From Acidobacteriota bacterium (lineage in GTDB: Bacteria > Acidobacteriota > Terriglobia > Terriglobales > Acidobacteriaceae): a stretch of 64,000 nt of DNA. This document shows, piece after piece, positions 18,980 through 28,123 of this stretch. The DNA lies in the NCBI GenBank assembly GCA_021803035.1, contig JAJZME010000024.1:38888-102887 (forward strand), read 5' to 3'. The notes beneath the pieces are model-generated. The model was not told the DNA's origin and did no database searches. It saw only the letters and a list, made by a program, of their open reading frames with translations. The position numbers were made by a program, and so were the translations under genes. Positions within the stretch are counted from its first letter, which is position 1. Each line of letters opens with the position of its first letter.

Positions 18980-21022
18980 TTACATCGCTTCCGGACTTTC
19001 AATTCCCAGCCAATCAAGAGCCGTGACCAACTCGCGCAGCGCAACGGCTGCTGTAGCCAGCAGAAAGGTCCGCCGTGCCGGATCATCTTCTGTGAGAATA
19101 TGGTGCCGATGATAGAAGTTATTAAACTCCTGTGCTAACTGAAAAGCATGTTTTGCCAGATAGGCCGGCTCCGACGTAGCAAGGCATTGCTCCAGCACCT
19201 GCGCCCGGCGCCCGGCGCGCAGCCACAAAGCCCAGATGTCCTCATTTTCTTCGCCCGCCAGAAACGCGGCAATTCTCTCCGTGGCATTGCTGCCATCCTG
19301 CTGTCCCGCTAACTCGCCAACTTGCTGAGCTTCAAACTTCGCTAACTCCGCCTCCGGCGTTGTGTTCCCTTTGCGAAAGATATTGCGAATGCGGACCACG
19401 GCATATTGCACATACGGCCCCGTCTCGCCCTCGAAGCTCAGCGCATCCTTGAAGTCGAAGGCGATGACCGAGTTGCGCGTGTACTTCAACATGAAGTAAC
19501 GCAGCGCGCCGATAGCGATCTGCCCGGCAATCTTCTGCCGCTCGCCCTCGTCGCGGCCGGTCTGCCGCGCATCCACCTCGCGCCGGGTCGCCCGGATCAG
19601 TTCATCGATCAGGTCGTCGGCCTTCACGCCGAAGCCCTTGCGCCCGCTCACCTCGATGTAGGCCCGCCCGCGATCTTCCTCGACGACGTCGTAGCCCAGT
19701 TCCATGGCGCAGCGCGGCGTCAGCGCAACCATCTCATAGCTGAAATGCGTGTAGTGATCGGCTTCGGCGGTGTGCCCCATGCCGCGCAATGCCTGAATCA
19801 CATTGGCCTGTGGGTCCGACTGGCGCGAATCGATGACGTTGTAAATAGCCTGTGCGCCGCCAAAGTGCGGGTGCGGTTCAATTCCCTGCTCGGTCGAAAT
19901 CCAGCACTCGCGGTCGGCGTAATCAAAGAACGGCTTGTAACCAAAATCGCGGCCCAGCAGGCCGAACTTCCATAAGTGGTACGCAATGTCCTTGCCTACA
20001 TAAGTCACGGTTCCGTTGGAGCGGACAATCACTTTGGCATCTTCGTCCGTTTCGTCCTCGGCGGCCGTCGCGCCGGGCCGCGCCATCACCCAGCAGCCCT
20101 TGTTCTTCCCCTCGCTCTCAAAGTACAGCACTCCCGATTGCTTGAGCAGCTCAAACGCCGCTTCCCAGAACTTCAGGTGCAGAATCTCGCTCTCGCGCGG
20201 CAGAAAGTCGTACTCGATGCCCAGCCGCAGCATGGTTTCCAGATGCCGCCGCAAAACCGCCGTCGAAATCAGATCCGCAATCGCAGCCGTCTCATTGCCG
20301 CCGCGCTCGATCTCGTGCAGTGTGCTCAGGCGCAGTTGCTTGCGCGCTTCTTTTTCCTCCGCGGTTCCCTGCTCGTACCACTGCGAGGTGCGCGCATAAA
20401 GATCCCAGCAGTAGTAGTCGATGCGCTGGCCGCTGCGGCTTAGCTCGTCCAGCAGAGCGCGCACTCCCTCGGGTGTCTTGCCTTGCAGATGCCTCAGCCC
20501 CACAACCACATCGGCCACCTGCACGCCGGTGTTGTCGATGTAATTCTGCACATCCACCTTGTAACCGGCGGCGCGCAGCAAGCGCACAAACGTGTCGCCG
20601 AGAATCGCGTTGCGCAGATGCCCTATGTGCGCTGCTTTGTTGGGATTAATGCTCGTATGTTCAACCAGCGCATGAGGCCGCGTTGCAGCCGATTCCCGCG
20701 CCAACTGCGCATTAACTGCGCTCTCCATCGTCAGCCGTACAGCCGCTGCGCGGTTCAGCCGAGCATTGATGTAGCCCGCGCCCGCCACTTCGAATCCGGC
20801 AAAGCCCTCAACCTGTCCGATCCCCGCGACAATCTCCTGGGCAATCATCTTCGGCGCCTTGCGCAGCTTGCGCGCCAGCTCGAACGCAATGGGCGTAGCC
20901 ATCTCGCCCAAGCTCAGATCGGGCGGAATCTCCAGCGGAATGTTGTTCAGTTGAAGTCCGTATTTGGCTTCGAGCGCGGTACGGATGCGGCCCGTGAGCC
21001 TCTTCTGCAATGCTAAATACAC
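18980..21022 (-). CDS. argS: Arginyl-tRNA synthetase
   Basis: HTSINPNKAAHIGHLRNAILGD (HIGH), GRKGFGVKADDLID, C-terminal DALR-type anticodon domain. Confidence 0.97.
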   Translation of the reverse strand: MYLALQKRLTGRIRTALEAKYGLQLNNIPLEIPPDLSLGEMATPIAFELARKLRKAPKMIAQEIVAGIGQVEGFAGFEVAGAGYINARLNRAAAVRLTMESAVNAQLARESAATRPHALVEHTSINPNKAAHIGHLRNAILGDTFVRLLRAAGYKVDVQNYIDNTGVQVADVVVGLRHLQGKTPEGVRALLDELSRSGQRIDYYCWDLYARTSQWYEQGTAEEKEARKQLRLSTLHEIERGGNETAAIADLISTAVLRRHLETMLRLGIEYDFLPRESEILHLKFWEAAFELLKQSGVLYFESEGKNKGCWVMARPGATAAEDETDEDAKVIVRSNGTVTYVGKDIAYHLWKFGLLGRDFGYKPFFDYADRECWISTEQGIEPHPHFGGAQAIYNVIDSRQSDPQANVIQALRGMGHTAEADHYTHFSYEMVALTPRCAMELGYDVVEEDRGRAYIEVSGRKGFGVKADDLIDELIRATRREVDARQTGRDEGERQKIAGQIAIGALRYFMLKYTRNSVIAFDFKDALSFEGETGPYVQYAVVRIRNIFRKGNTTPEAELAKFEAQQVGELAGQQDGSNATERIAAFLAGEENEDIWALWLRAGRRAQVLEQCLATSEPAYLAKHAFQLAQEFNNFYHRHHILTEDDPARRTFLLATAAVALRELVTALDWLGIESPEAM

Positions 21023-21181
21023 GTGGGTGGGCCTCTAGAAATTCCTGATTTTCAAGGCTGATTCTAACAGAGCGGTCTCCTCGCACTCCTCGCCCAGGAG
21101 TTCAGCAATGACGGCCTCCACGCATCAGGTACGTGGGCATCGCGAACTACGCCATGCGGCCCGCTGACTCGCCAACTCGCT

Positions 21182-22600
21182 TCACCGCTCGCACAGCCTT
21201 TTCGCCCACCCGCGCACCGCTTCGGCGCCAATTGGCTGCCCCGGCGCGTCGCTCGCAGCCAGTTGCACGGCCAGGCTCCCGATCGTCGAGCCTTCAGTCT
21301 GCCCGATCTCCACCGGCAACCCGGTGCGCTGCTCGGTAAGCTTGACCAGCAGCTTGTTGCGCGTGGCGCCGCCCATCATATGGATGCCGGTCAGCTTGCG
21401 GTTCAGCATCTTCTCCAGGTTGGCCAGCGCCGAGGCGTAGCGAATCGCCAGGCTCTCAAAGATCGTCCGCGCAAAAACCGGCTCGTTGCCCGGCACATCA
21501 GGAATCGCCTCGAAGCCGCGCCGCACCAACTCGCTGTTGATGCGCTCCGGCATCCCGCTATCCAGCATCAGCGGCTCGGCATCCATATCCAGCACGCCCG
21601 GCGTCGCATCGCACGCGGTTGCCTGCTGAACCAGCTCTTCAATCGCCCAGGACCGGCCCGCCGCTTCCCATGCGTTCATGCACTGCTTCAGCACCCACAT
21701 GCTGTTGATGAGCGAGTGGAAGAGCAGCCCGCGCGTCGCCGCGCCCAGGTTGGTATAGCCCGCGTCGAAGGCCAGCCGGGTCGTGACCGGCTCCTGAATA
21801 ATGGTGCCGACCAGCGACCACGTGCCCGAGCTGATATATGCGGCCGAACTCAGATCGCTGGGAATGCCGGCGATGGCTGAAGCCGTGTCGTGGCAGGCCG
21901 GCGCGATAAGCTGCGTATGACGGAATGCGTCCAGCGAAGCCAGCGGGCCTTTTAGCGTGCCCAGCACGTCGCCGGCGTGCGCGATCGGCGGCGCGGCTTC
22001 AAGCGGTAAGCCGAGCCGCCGGAAGACCTCCGCCGACCAGTTGCCCGTCTTCAGATCCACAAGTCCCGTATGCGTTGCGTGCGTGTACTCCGAGACGCGC
22101 CGGCCGCCAAGCCAGTAAAGAATGTAGTCGGGAATGGTGATCCACGGAGCCTTCGCGTCGATCCCCGCGGCCTGATCGGCCATCAACTGGTAGACGGTGT
22201 TCAGCCGTAGCGGCAGCGCCCCGGTAGTCTGGTACAGCTCGAACGGTGGAATGATCCGGTCCGCCGCTTCCTTTGTCGCCACCGTGCGCTCATCGCGATA
22301 GCAGAAGGGATCGCGCAGAGCCTTACCGTCCGGCGCCAGCCGCACGTAGTCCACGCCCCAGCTATCCACGGCAATCGACGCGACTCCCTCGCTCGCCATT
22401 CCGGCCGCCTTGCGCAGGCCCTCTTCCAGGCCGGCCAGAATCGACCCCAGAGGCCAGTGCAGCGATTGCCCGCGATGCACGGGGCCGTTGGGAATGCGGT
22501 GAACAACCTCGATAGACGGCTTGCCGCTCTTCCAGCGAAGCAGAGAGACGCGGCAGCTTTCAGCGCCTAAATCGATGGCAATGCGGGCGGGTTCCTGCAT
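21182..22600 (-). CDS. rhaB: Rhamnulokinase
   Basis: IDLGAESCRVSLLRW, DSWGVDYVRLAPDG, MGGATRNKLLVKLTEQRTGLPV; FGGY sugar kinase fold. Confidence 0.93.
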   Translation of the reverse strand: MQEPARIAIDLGAESCRVSLLRWKSGKPSIEVVHRIPNGPVHRGQSLHWPLGSILAGLEEGLRKAAGMASEGVASIAVDSWGVDYVRLAPDGKALRDPFCYRDERTVATKEAADRIIPPFELYQTTGALPLRLNTVYQLMADQAAGIDAKAPWITIPDYILYWLGGRRVSEYTHATHTGLVDLKTGNWSAEVFRRLGLPLEAAPPIAHAGDVLGTLKGPLASLDAFRHTQLIAPACHDTASAIAGIPSDLSSAAYISSGTWSLVGTIIQEPVTTRLAFDAGYTNLGAATRGLLFHSLINSMWVLKQCMNAWEAAGRSWAIEELVQQATACDATPGVLDMDAEPLMLDSGMPERINSELVRRGFEAIPDVPGNEPVFARTIFESLAIRYASALANLEKMLNRKLTGIHMMGGATRNKLLVKLTEQRTGLPVEIGQTEGSTIGSLAVQLAASDAPGQPIGAEAVRGWAKRLCER

Positions 22601-22626
22601 GATCGCGGATCATTCTCCGGTTCAAT

Positions 22627-24855
22627 TTACCTTAAAAACGCCTCGGGCAACCCCGCATCCACGGGAATCAGATGGCCCGTGGTGCAGCGGGAACGGGGAC
22701 TGGCCAGAAACAGGATCGCCTCCGCGCAGTCGGCCGGATCGACCGTCTTCAGCGTCAGTGAGCGCTCCGCATAATAGGTTTCCAAGCGGCTGCGGAGCTC
22801 TTCGTCGCTGAACGACTCCTGAAACGGAATGTTGTACTTGGTCAAGGACACGCGCAGCCGCTCACGCGAGAAGTGCGCCGCTGCCTTGACCACCGTGGCA
22901 GGGCTGATGCCGTTGACGCGCACATTGGGCGCGTAGGCCACGGCCAGGTCACGGATGAGATGCGAGAGCGCGGCCTTGCTTACGTCGAATGCTTCGTTGC
23001 CGCTCTCGGCCACCACGGCGTTTGCCGAACTGGTAAACACAATGGTGCCGTGCAATCCCTGTTCCTGAAAGATCTTGGCCACTTCGTCCGCCAGCAGGTA
23101 GTTTGCCGTCACGTTCACCTTCAGTGTGTCCGCCCAGGCTTCATCGGGCAGAACGGCGCCCGGCGCCAGCGGATAAACCGCAGCCGTGTTCACCAGGATG
23201 TCGATGCCGCCGAAGGCCGCCACAGTGACCTTCATCGCGTTGGCAATGGCCTCGCGGCTGTGAATGTCCACGCCAGTGCTGCCCACCATCTCCGGCAGAG
23301 TCACTGCTCGCAAGTCGTTCGCCGCCTGCGCCGCCCGGGCCTCATCGATGTCGGCAACCATCACATGTGCGCCCCGCGCAGCCGCCATCCGGGCCACCTC
23401 GCGGCCAATGCCGCCTGCGCCGCCCACGATGAGCGCCACCCGGCGGCTCAGCTCTTTCTCCGGCGGCCGGCGCCGGATCTTCGCCTCTTCCAGCATCCAG
23501 TACTCGATGCGGAAGGCTTCCGCCGCGGGCAACGCAACGTAATTGTCGAAGACCTTGAAGCTGGCCGGGTCCATGGTTTTTCCGCATTGCGGAAGCTGCG
23601 CTGGCGCAGCGCCGGAGCCCAACAAGCTGGCGCCCTCCATTACATGAATGGCGTTTGTGTAGAACTCGCCGGTAATGCGCGCTTCCACCTTGTTCGTGCC
23701 GAAGCTGAACATGCCCATGCCGGGAATCAAAACTACCGTTGGGCTGGCGTCGCGTATCGCCGGCGACTCAGTTGTGGCAAAGGTGCGATAGTAGGCGCGG
23801 TACTGCTTGCGGTACTCCGCCAGCGCGCAATCGATCTGTTTTTTCAAGTCAGCCAGATCCGCGCCCGCGGCCCAGGGAACGAACAACGGCCGGATCTTCG
23901 TGCGGATGAAGTGGTCGGGGCAGCTCGTGCCCAGAAACGCCAGCTCGCGCGCGTACGCGGCGTTGACGAACTGCAACACATCGGGCGCATCGGTAAAGCT
24001 CGCAATCCAGCGCCGCTGCGCGCTGATGCGCCCGCGCAAAAACGGCGCAATCTTCACGGCCAGATCCCTGCGGTCGGCGCGCGCCGGAACCACCTCGCCG
24101 CCGAAGCGCGCAGTGCCCTTGGCCGCGGCATGGCGGTCGATAAACTGCCCGATATGGTCGATGGTGGTGATCGTGTTCAGATAGCACTCGCGCTGCGTCT
24201 GTCCCCACGTGAACAGCCCGTGTCCGCCCAGCACAATGCCGTCGCAGCCAGGATTGTCTTCCACCGCCCGCTTCATCATCATCGCCAGCTCGAAGCCTGG
24301 GCGCTGCCAGGGAATCCAGATCAGCGAGTGGCCGAACTCGCGATTAAACTCCTCCATCTTGTCTCTGCCGTTGGCCGAGGCGGCCAGTGCAATGGCCCAG
24401 TCGGGGTGCAGGTGATCGACGTGCGCAAAGGGAAGAAACCCATGCAGCGGCGTATCGATGGAAGCAGCCACGGCACTGCTGCGGAAGGCGCACAGCGGAT
24501 ACATTTCCGCCATCTCGTCTTCCGTGTCCACGCCCCTGTAAATGTATTCAAGCGCAAGCAGTTTGTTCTGATAAAGCGTGGCAAAGCCCGTGCGCTTGAT
24601 GCTGCCCAGATCGCCGCCCGATCCCTTTACCCAGAGAACTTCCACCGGCTCGCCCGTCAACGGATCGACGTCGGCGATCTTCGAGCTGGTATTGCCGCCA
24701 GCAAAATTGGTGATGCGCAGGTCGGAACCAAGCAGGTTGGAGCGGTACCGCAACAGTTCCGCTTCATCCAGGGTTGCAGCCACGTTGGAGTCCCAACGGT
24801 CTTGAAGAAACGCCAGCTCACGGCCGGCAGAAGTCGCTAAAGTCATATACACCAC
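22627..24855 (-). CDS. Bifunctional rhamnulose-1-phosphate aldolase / short-chain (lactaldehyde) dehydrogenase
   Basis: N-term class II aldolase (GGNTSSK, GGHGLFTWG, HVDHLHPDW), C-term SDR (ALIVGGAGGIGREVARMAAARGAHVMVADID, SKAALSHLIRDLA). Confidence 0.93.
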   Translation of the reverse strand: MVYMTLATSAGRELAFLQDRWDSNVAATLDEAELLRYRSNLLGSDLRITNFAGGNTSSKIADVDPLTGEPVEVLWVKGSGGDLGSIKRTGFATLYQNKLLALEYIYRGVDTEDEMAEMYPLCAFRSSAVAASIDTPLHGFLPFAHVDHLHPDWAIALAASANGRDKMEEFNREFGHSLIWIPWQRPGFELAMMMKRAVEDNPGCDGIVLGGHGLFTWGQTQRECYLNTITTIDHIGQFIDRHAAAKGTARFGGEVVPARADRRDLAVKIAPFLRGRISAQRRWIASFTDAPDVLQFVNAAYARELAFLGTSCPDHFIRTKIRPLFVPWAAGADLADLKKQIDCALAEYRKQYRAYYRTFATTESPAIRDASPTVVLIPGMGMFSFGTNKVEARITGEFYTNAIHVMEGASLLGSGAAPAQLPQCGKTMDPASFKVFDNYVALPAAEAFRIEYWMLEEAKIRRRPPEKELSRRVALIVGGAGGIGREVARMAAARGAHVMVADIDEARAAQAANDLRAVTLPEMVGSTGVDIHSREAIANAMKVTVAAFGGIDILVNTAAVYPLAPGAVLPDEAWADTLKVNVTANYLLADEVAKIFQEQGLHGTIVFTSSANAVVAESGNEAFDVSKAALSHLIRDLAVAYAPNVRVNGISPATVVKAAAHFSRERLRVSLTKYNIPFQESFSDEELRSRLETYYAERSLTLKTVDPADCAEAILFLASPRSRCTTGHLIPVDAGLPEAFLR

Positions 24856-24998
24856 ATTGTGAAATGAAGGAGAAGTCTCCTAAGAAAATGATACGACGGT
24901 TGCCTTCGCGCCCGGCCCGGACACACAGAAATACCCGCCAACAAACAGGGATTTCACTTGAATCGCGGCCAGCGCGAAGATGGGTCGCATCCGGCTGC

Positions 24999-26099
24999 TC
25001 ATGCCTGTTCTTCGGCGCCCAGCGTCTCCGGCGTAACCACGCGGTGCCGCACATAGTTATAAGGAGGCACGGCATAGCCGCGCAGCAGCGCAATGCCCAG
25101 TTGAATCAGGCGGGGACCGTAGCTTTCCACCTCGTGCGAGATCGAGCCGATAATGGGGCTGGACTTGCGGCCCATCTCCTGCAATACCTCCGGAATACAA
25201 TCCTGGCCTACAATCGCGAAATCCTGTTCGCGCCCCGCGGCGCGCACCGCGTCCAGCACGCCCAGTGCGCTGGAGTCAGTCGCCGTAGCCACCAGCACCC
25301 GCTGCCGTTTGGTCTCCTTGCGCAGAAACTCGCTGATGGCGCTTGCGCTCTGCTCTCTCATGCCGCGGCCCTCGATTTGCAGGAAGCGATCGGCCGGAAT
25401 ATGGCTCAACCGGTCGCGAATCCCGTCGAAGGCACCCGCCATGCGGCTCTGCACAACGCTTCCAGCCTCGGAGAAGCCCACGCCCAAAACGCAGTCCGCC
25501 GTTCCCTTCCACTTGCGCAGCGCGTGCTGCGCAAGCAGGCTCCCGGCCTCGTAGCCCACCTCGAAGTTGTCCACGCCAAAGTAGGTGGCATTCGGGTGAG
25601 GCACATCGATGGCCACCAGCGGAATATCTGCTTTCTTGAAGATATGAGCCACGCGCGGAGCCGCCGCCTCTTCCACCTGCAGTTCCAGCGCCAGGTCAAC
25701 GCGCTTGGCCACAAACTCCTCGGCGTTCTGCACCGCAACGTCCGGATCGTAGCGGTTGTCGAGTATCAGCAGCTCAACGCCCGCGGCCGCGGCCGCGGCC
25801 GTAATGCTCTGCGTCACGGCAATCGAGAAAGGCATCTCGGCGCTGGACGTGGCAAAGCCGAAGCGCAACCGCCGTGGACGCGAGACCAGCCGGTATTGCC
25901 CGTTCTGCGCCTGCGCCACATAGCCCCGATGCACCAGCGTCTTCAGGATGCGGTAAACGCTGGTCTTCGAGATATGGGTCTTCTGATAGACGTCTTCCAG
26001 GCTCGCCGGTCCATGATTCTGCTCGAGCAGTTCGAGCACATCAAGTGCCTTCGACAGGATAGGGATCAAGTAGAGCCGTTTGATTTTAGCTTTGGGCAC
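24999..26099 (-). CDS. Transcriptional regulator: IclR-type HTH fused to periplasmic sugar-binding-type domain
   Basis: N-term ILSKALDVLELLEQNHGPASLEDVYQKTHISKTSVYRILKTLVHRGYV (IclR wHTH); C-term type I periplasmic-binding-like (VATATDSSALGVLDAVRAAGREQDFAIVGQDCIPEV). Confidence 0.85.
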   Translation of the reverse strand: MPKAKIKRLYLIPILSKALDVLELLEQNHGPASLEDVYQKTHISKTSVYRILKTLVHRGYVAQAQNGQYRLVSRPRRLRFGFATSSAEMPFSIAVTQSITAAAAAAGVELLILDNRYDPDVAVQNAEEFVAKRVDLALELQVEEAAAPRVAHIFKKADIPLVAIDVPHPNATYFGVDNFEVGYEAGSLLAQHALRKWKGTADCVLGVGFSEAGSVVQSRMAGAFDGIRDRLSHIPADRFLQIEGRGMREQSASAISEFLRKETKRQRVLVATATDSSALGVLDAVRAAGREQDFAIVGQDCIPEVLQEMGRKSSPIIGSISHEVESYGPRLIQLGIALLRGYAVPPYNYVRHRVVTPETLGAEEQA

Positions 26100-26209
26100 G
26101 CTGTCCTTTCGCTGATTGTCCAGCGGGTAAATCAGACTTATGCAATATCATAATTCACCCTTTGGGCATAACTTCTACCTGGCTCCTTGCTCCGTCGCTT
26201 TTTCTTGCC

Positions 26210-27406
26210 TCACGCGTAACTGCTCACGGCGGCATGCCGGCTTCCCCGTTCGGCCTCGACGCGCTCCACATATCCGCTTTCGTGCAGCGCCTGCAGCGGG
26301 TCGGCGGGTAGCCCGCGCGCTTCACGCCAGGCCCGGGTCAGCGGCCGGACGTCGTTCCAGAACGCGCCCCGGAAATGCTCCTCGGCGGCTACCAGATCGC
26401 ATGCTTTCTGATAGGTGGCCAGCCGCTCCCGGTCGAGCAGCGCAGCCTTCAAATACAGCTCCTGCGCCATCACCACGGTCTGTACCATGGCTTCCATCTT
26501 GCCCTTCAGGTTGTGGCTCTGGTCGATCATATAGGCCACATCGAGCGTCAGGCCGTCGGCTGCGGCGGCGTGGATCTCATGAAAAATGCGGAAAATCTGG
26601 TAGGGATCGATGGAGCCCAGTGTCAGGTCGTCGTCGGCATAGCGGCGATCATTGAAGTGGAATCCGCCCAGCATGCCCGTGTGCAGCAGCCAGGCCACTA
26701 TCTGCTCGATGTTCTGCGCCACGTAATGATGGCCGGTATCCACCAGCACCCGCGCCTGCGGGCCAGCGGTCCGCGACAAGTGCGCCGACATGCCCCAATC
26801 GGCGATATCGGTGTGATAGAAAGCCGGCTCGAAAGGCTTGTACTCCACCAGCAACCGCTGGTCGGGCGCAAGATGGTCATGGCAAACGCGCAGCGCATCC
26901 TCGAGCCAGCCAATCCGCTTGCGGATGCTCTGTGTTCCCGGATAGTTCGACCCGTCGGCCAGCCACAGCGAGATATCCCGTGAGCCAAGCGCCTTGCCGA
27001 TCTCGATCGAATCGAGCATGTGGGCCACCGCCTGCTCGCGGATCTCCGCCGCAGGGTTGCAGAGCGACCCGTGTTTGTACTGCTGATCCTGAAAAAGGTT
27101 GGGGTTGATGGAGCCGGAGCGGATGCCGAAACGGCGCTCCAGCTTCTGCACCGCGGGAACGTCGGCCAGGCCGCGAGGCAAGTCCCACAGCACATGCAGA
27201 GCCAGCGTCGGAGTGACGCCGGTGAGCCGGTTCACCTCGGCGGCGTCGGCAAATTTCTCCTCGATGGTGGACGCGGCCGCGGCCTGCACGAACTTGCCGA
27301 AGCGCGTACCGGTGTTGGCGAACCCCCATGAGGGGATCTCGATCTGGAAGGAATCCAAGGCCTTGCAGACGAGATCAAAGGTTGCGGATTCGGCATATTT
27401 CGTCAT
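26210..27406 (-). CDS. rhaI: L-rhamnose isomerase (TIM-barrel RhaI type)
   Basis: IEIPSWGFANTGTRFGKF, HVLWDL, DGSNYPGTQSIRKRIGWLEDAL, VDTGHHYVAQNIEQIVAWLL, FHFNDRRYADDDLTLGSIDPYQIFRI. Confidence 0.93.
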   Translation of the reverse strand: MTKYAESATFDLVCKALDSFQIEIPSWGFANTGTRFGKFVQAAAASTIEEKFADAAEVNRLTGVTPTLALHVLWDLPRGLADVPAVQKLERRFGIRSGSINPNLFQDQQYKHGSLCNPAAEIREQAVAHMLDSIEIGKALGSRDISLWLADGSNYPGTQSIRKRIGWLEDALRVCHDHLAPDQRLLVEYKPFEPAFYHTDIADWGMSAHLSRTAGPQARVLVDTGHHYVAQNIEQIVAWLLHTGMLGGFHFNDRRYADDDLTLGSIDPYQIFRIFHEIHAAAADGLTLDVAYMIDQSHNLKGKMEAMVQTVVMAQELYLKAALLDRERLATYQKACDLVAAEEHFRGAFWNDVRPLTRAWREARGLPADPLQALHESGYVERVEAERGSRHAAVSSYA

Positions 27407-27448
27407 TCTTGATCACCTCTCCCCGGTCGTAAGCTCTTTGGCCGGGCT

Positions 27449-28123
27449 TCAATTCAAAGTTGGTTGCGAGCCCTGGTCGAACACGAGAATCACGTCGAGA
27501 AACCGCGGTCCATGTACGCCCTTAATACGTGTCATTTCGATGTCGGCGGTGGCGCTCGGCCCTGAAATCCAGGTCACCAGCGCCGGCGGTTGCGGGCAGC
27601 GGCTGAAATACTCCGGTAACGTTTCCACGACCTGGCTTGCCCGCAGAACGCAAAGATGCCAGTCGGGAAGCAAAGTTAATATTCGCCGGCCCTCGCCGGC
27701 CTGATGGTGCAGCACAATCGTTCCGGAATCCGCGATGCCGCAAAACGCCGCGGTCACCACGCCCTCGGCACTCTCGATCTCGGACACCGGCAGGCTCTTC
27801 AGGTTCTTGTCGACCTTCCAGACGAACTCCTCGGCCTGCCATTCCGCGGGAAGCCCGGCGGGAGCCACGAACACGCGCCGCCCGCTGCCTTTGAGCCGTG
27901 CCGCAATCGTGGCCTCCAATTCGTCCGGCATGCACCTGGTCACCTCGGCATCGTACTCGCGCAGCCGCTCGATCATCCGCTCTACGCAGGCATTCGCGCT
28001 CATCGCGCCCAGGCGGACGTATTCGCGCGGCAGAGCCGCATACGCCTCTGCAAGCTGCGGCGCCGCAGCCGGGGTCGCAGCCCGGATGCGATCCAGAATC
28101 CGTTGCCGTGACGAAGCGCTCAC
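27449..28123 (-). CDS. lutC: LUD-domain lactate utilization protein (LutC-like)
   Basis: GTG start overlapping lutB stop (GTGA); VSASSRQRILDRIRAAT...; CGIADSGTIVLHHQAGEGRRILTLLPDWHLCVL. Confidence 0.88.
   Translation of the reverse strand: MSASSRQRILDRIRAATPAAAPQLAEAYAALPREYVRLGAMSANACVERMIERLREYDAEVTRCMPDELEATIAARLKGSGRRVFVAPAGLPAEWQAEEFVWKVDKNLKSLPVSEIESAEGVVTAAFCGIADSGTIVLHHQAGEGRRILTLLPDWHLCVLRASQVVETLPEYFSRCPQPPALVTWISGPSATADIEMTRIKGVHGPRFLDVILVFDQGSQPTLN

Noticed and set aside
22873-24840. 655-aa plus-strand ORF opposite rhaDE
   Set aside because: Antisense to a well-supported bifunctional enzyme; Arg/His/Ala-rich low-complexity translation typical of GC-rich shadow ORFs.
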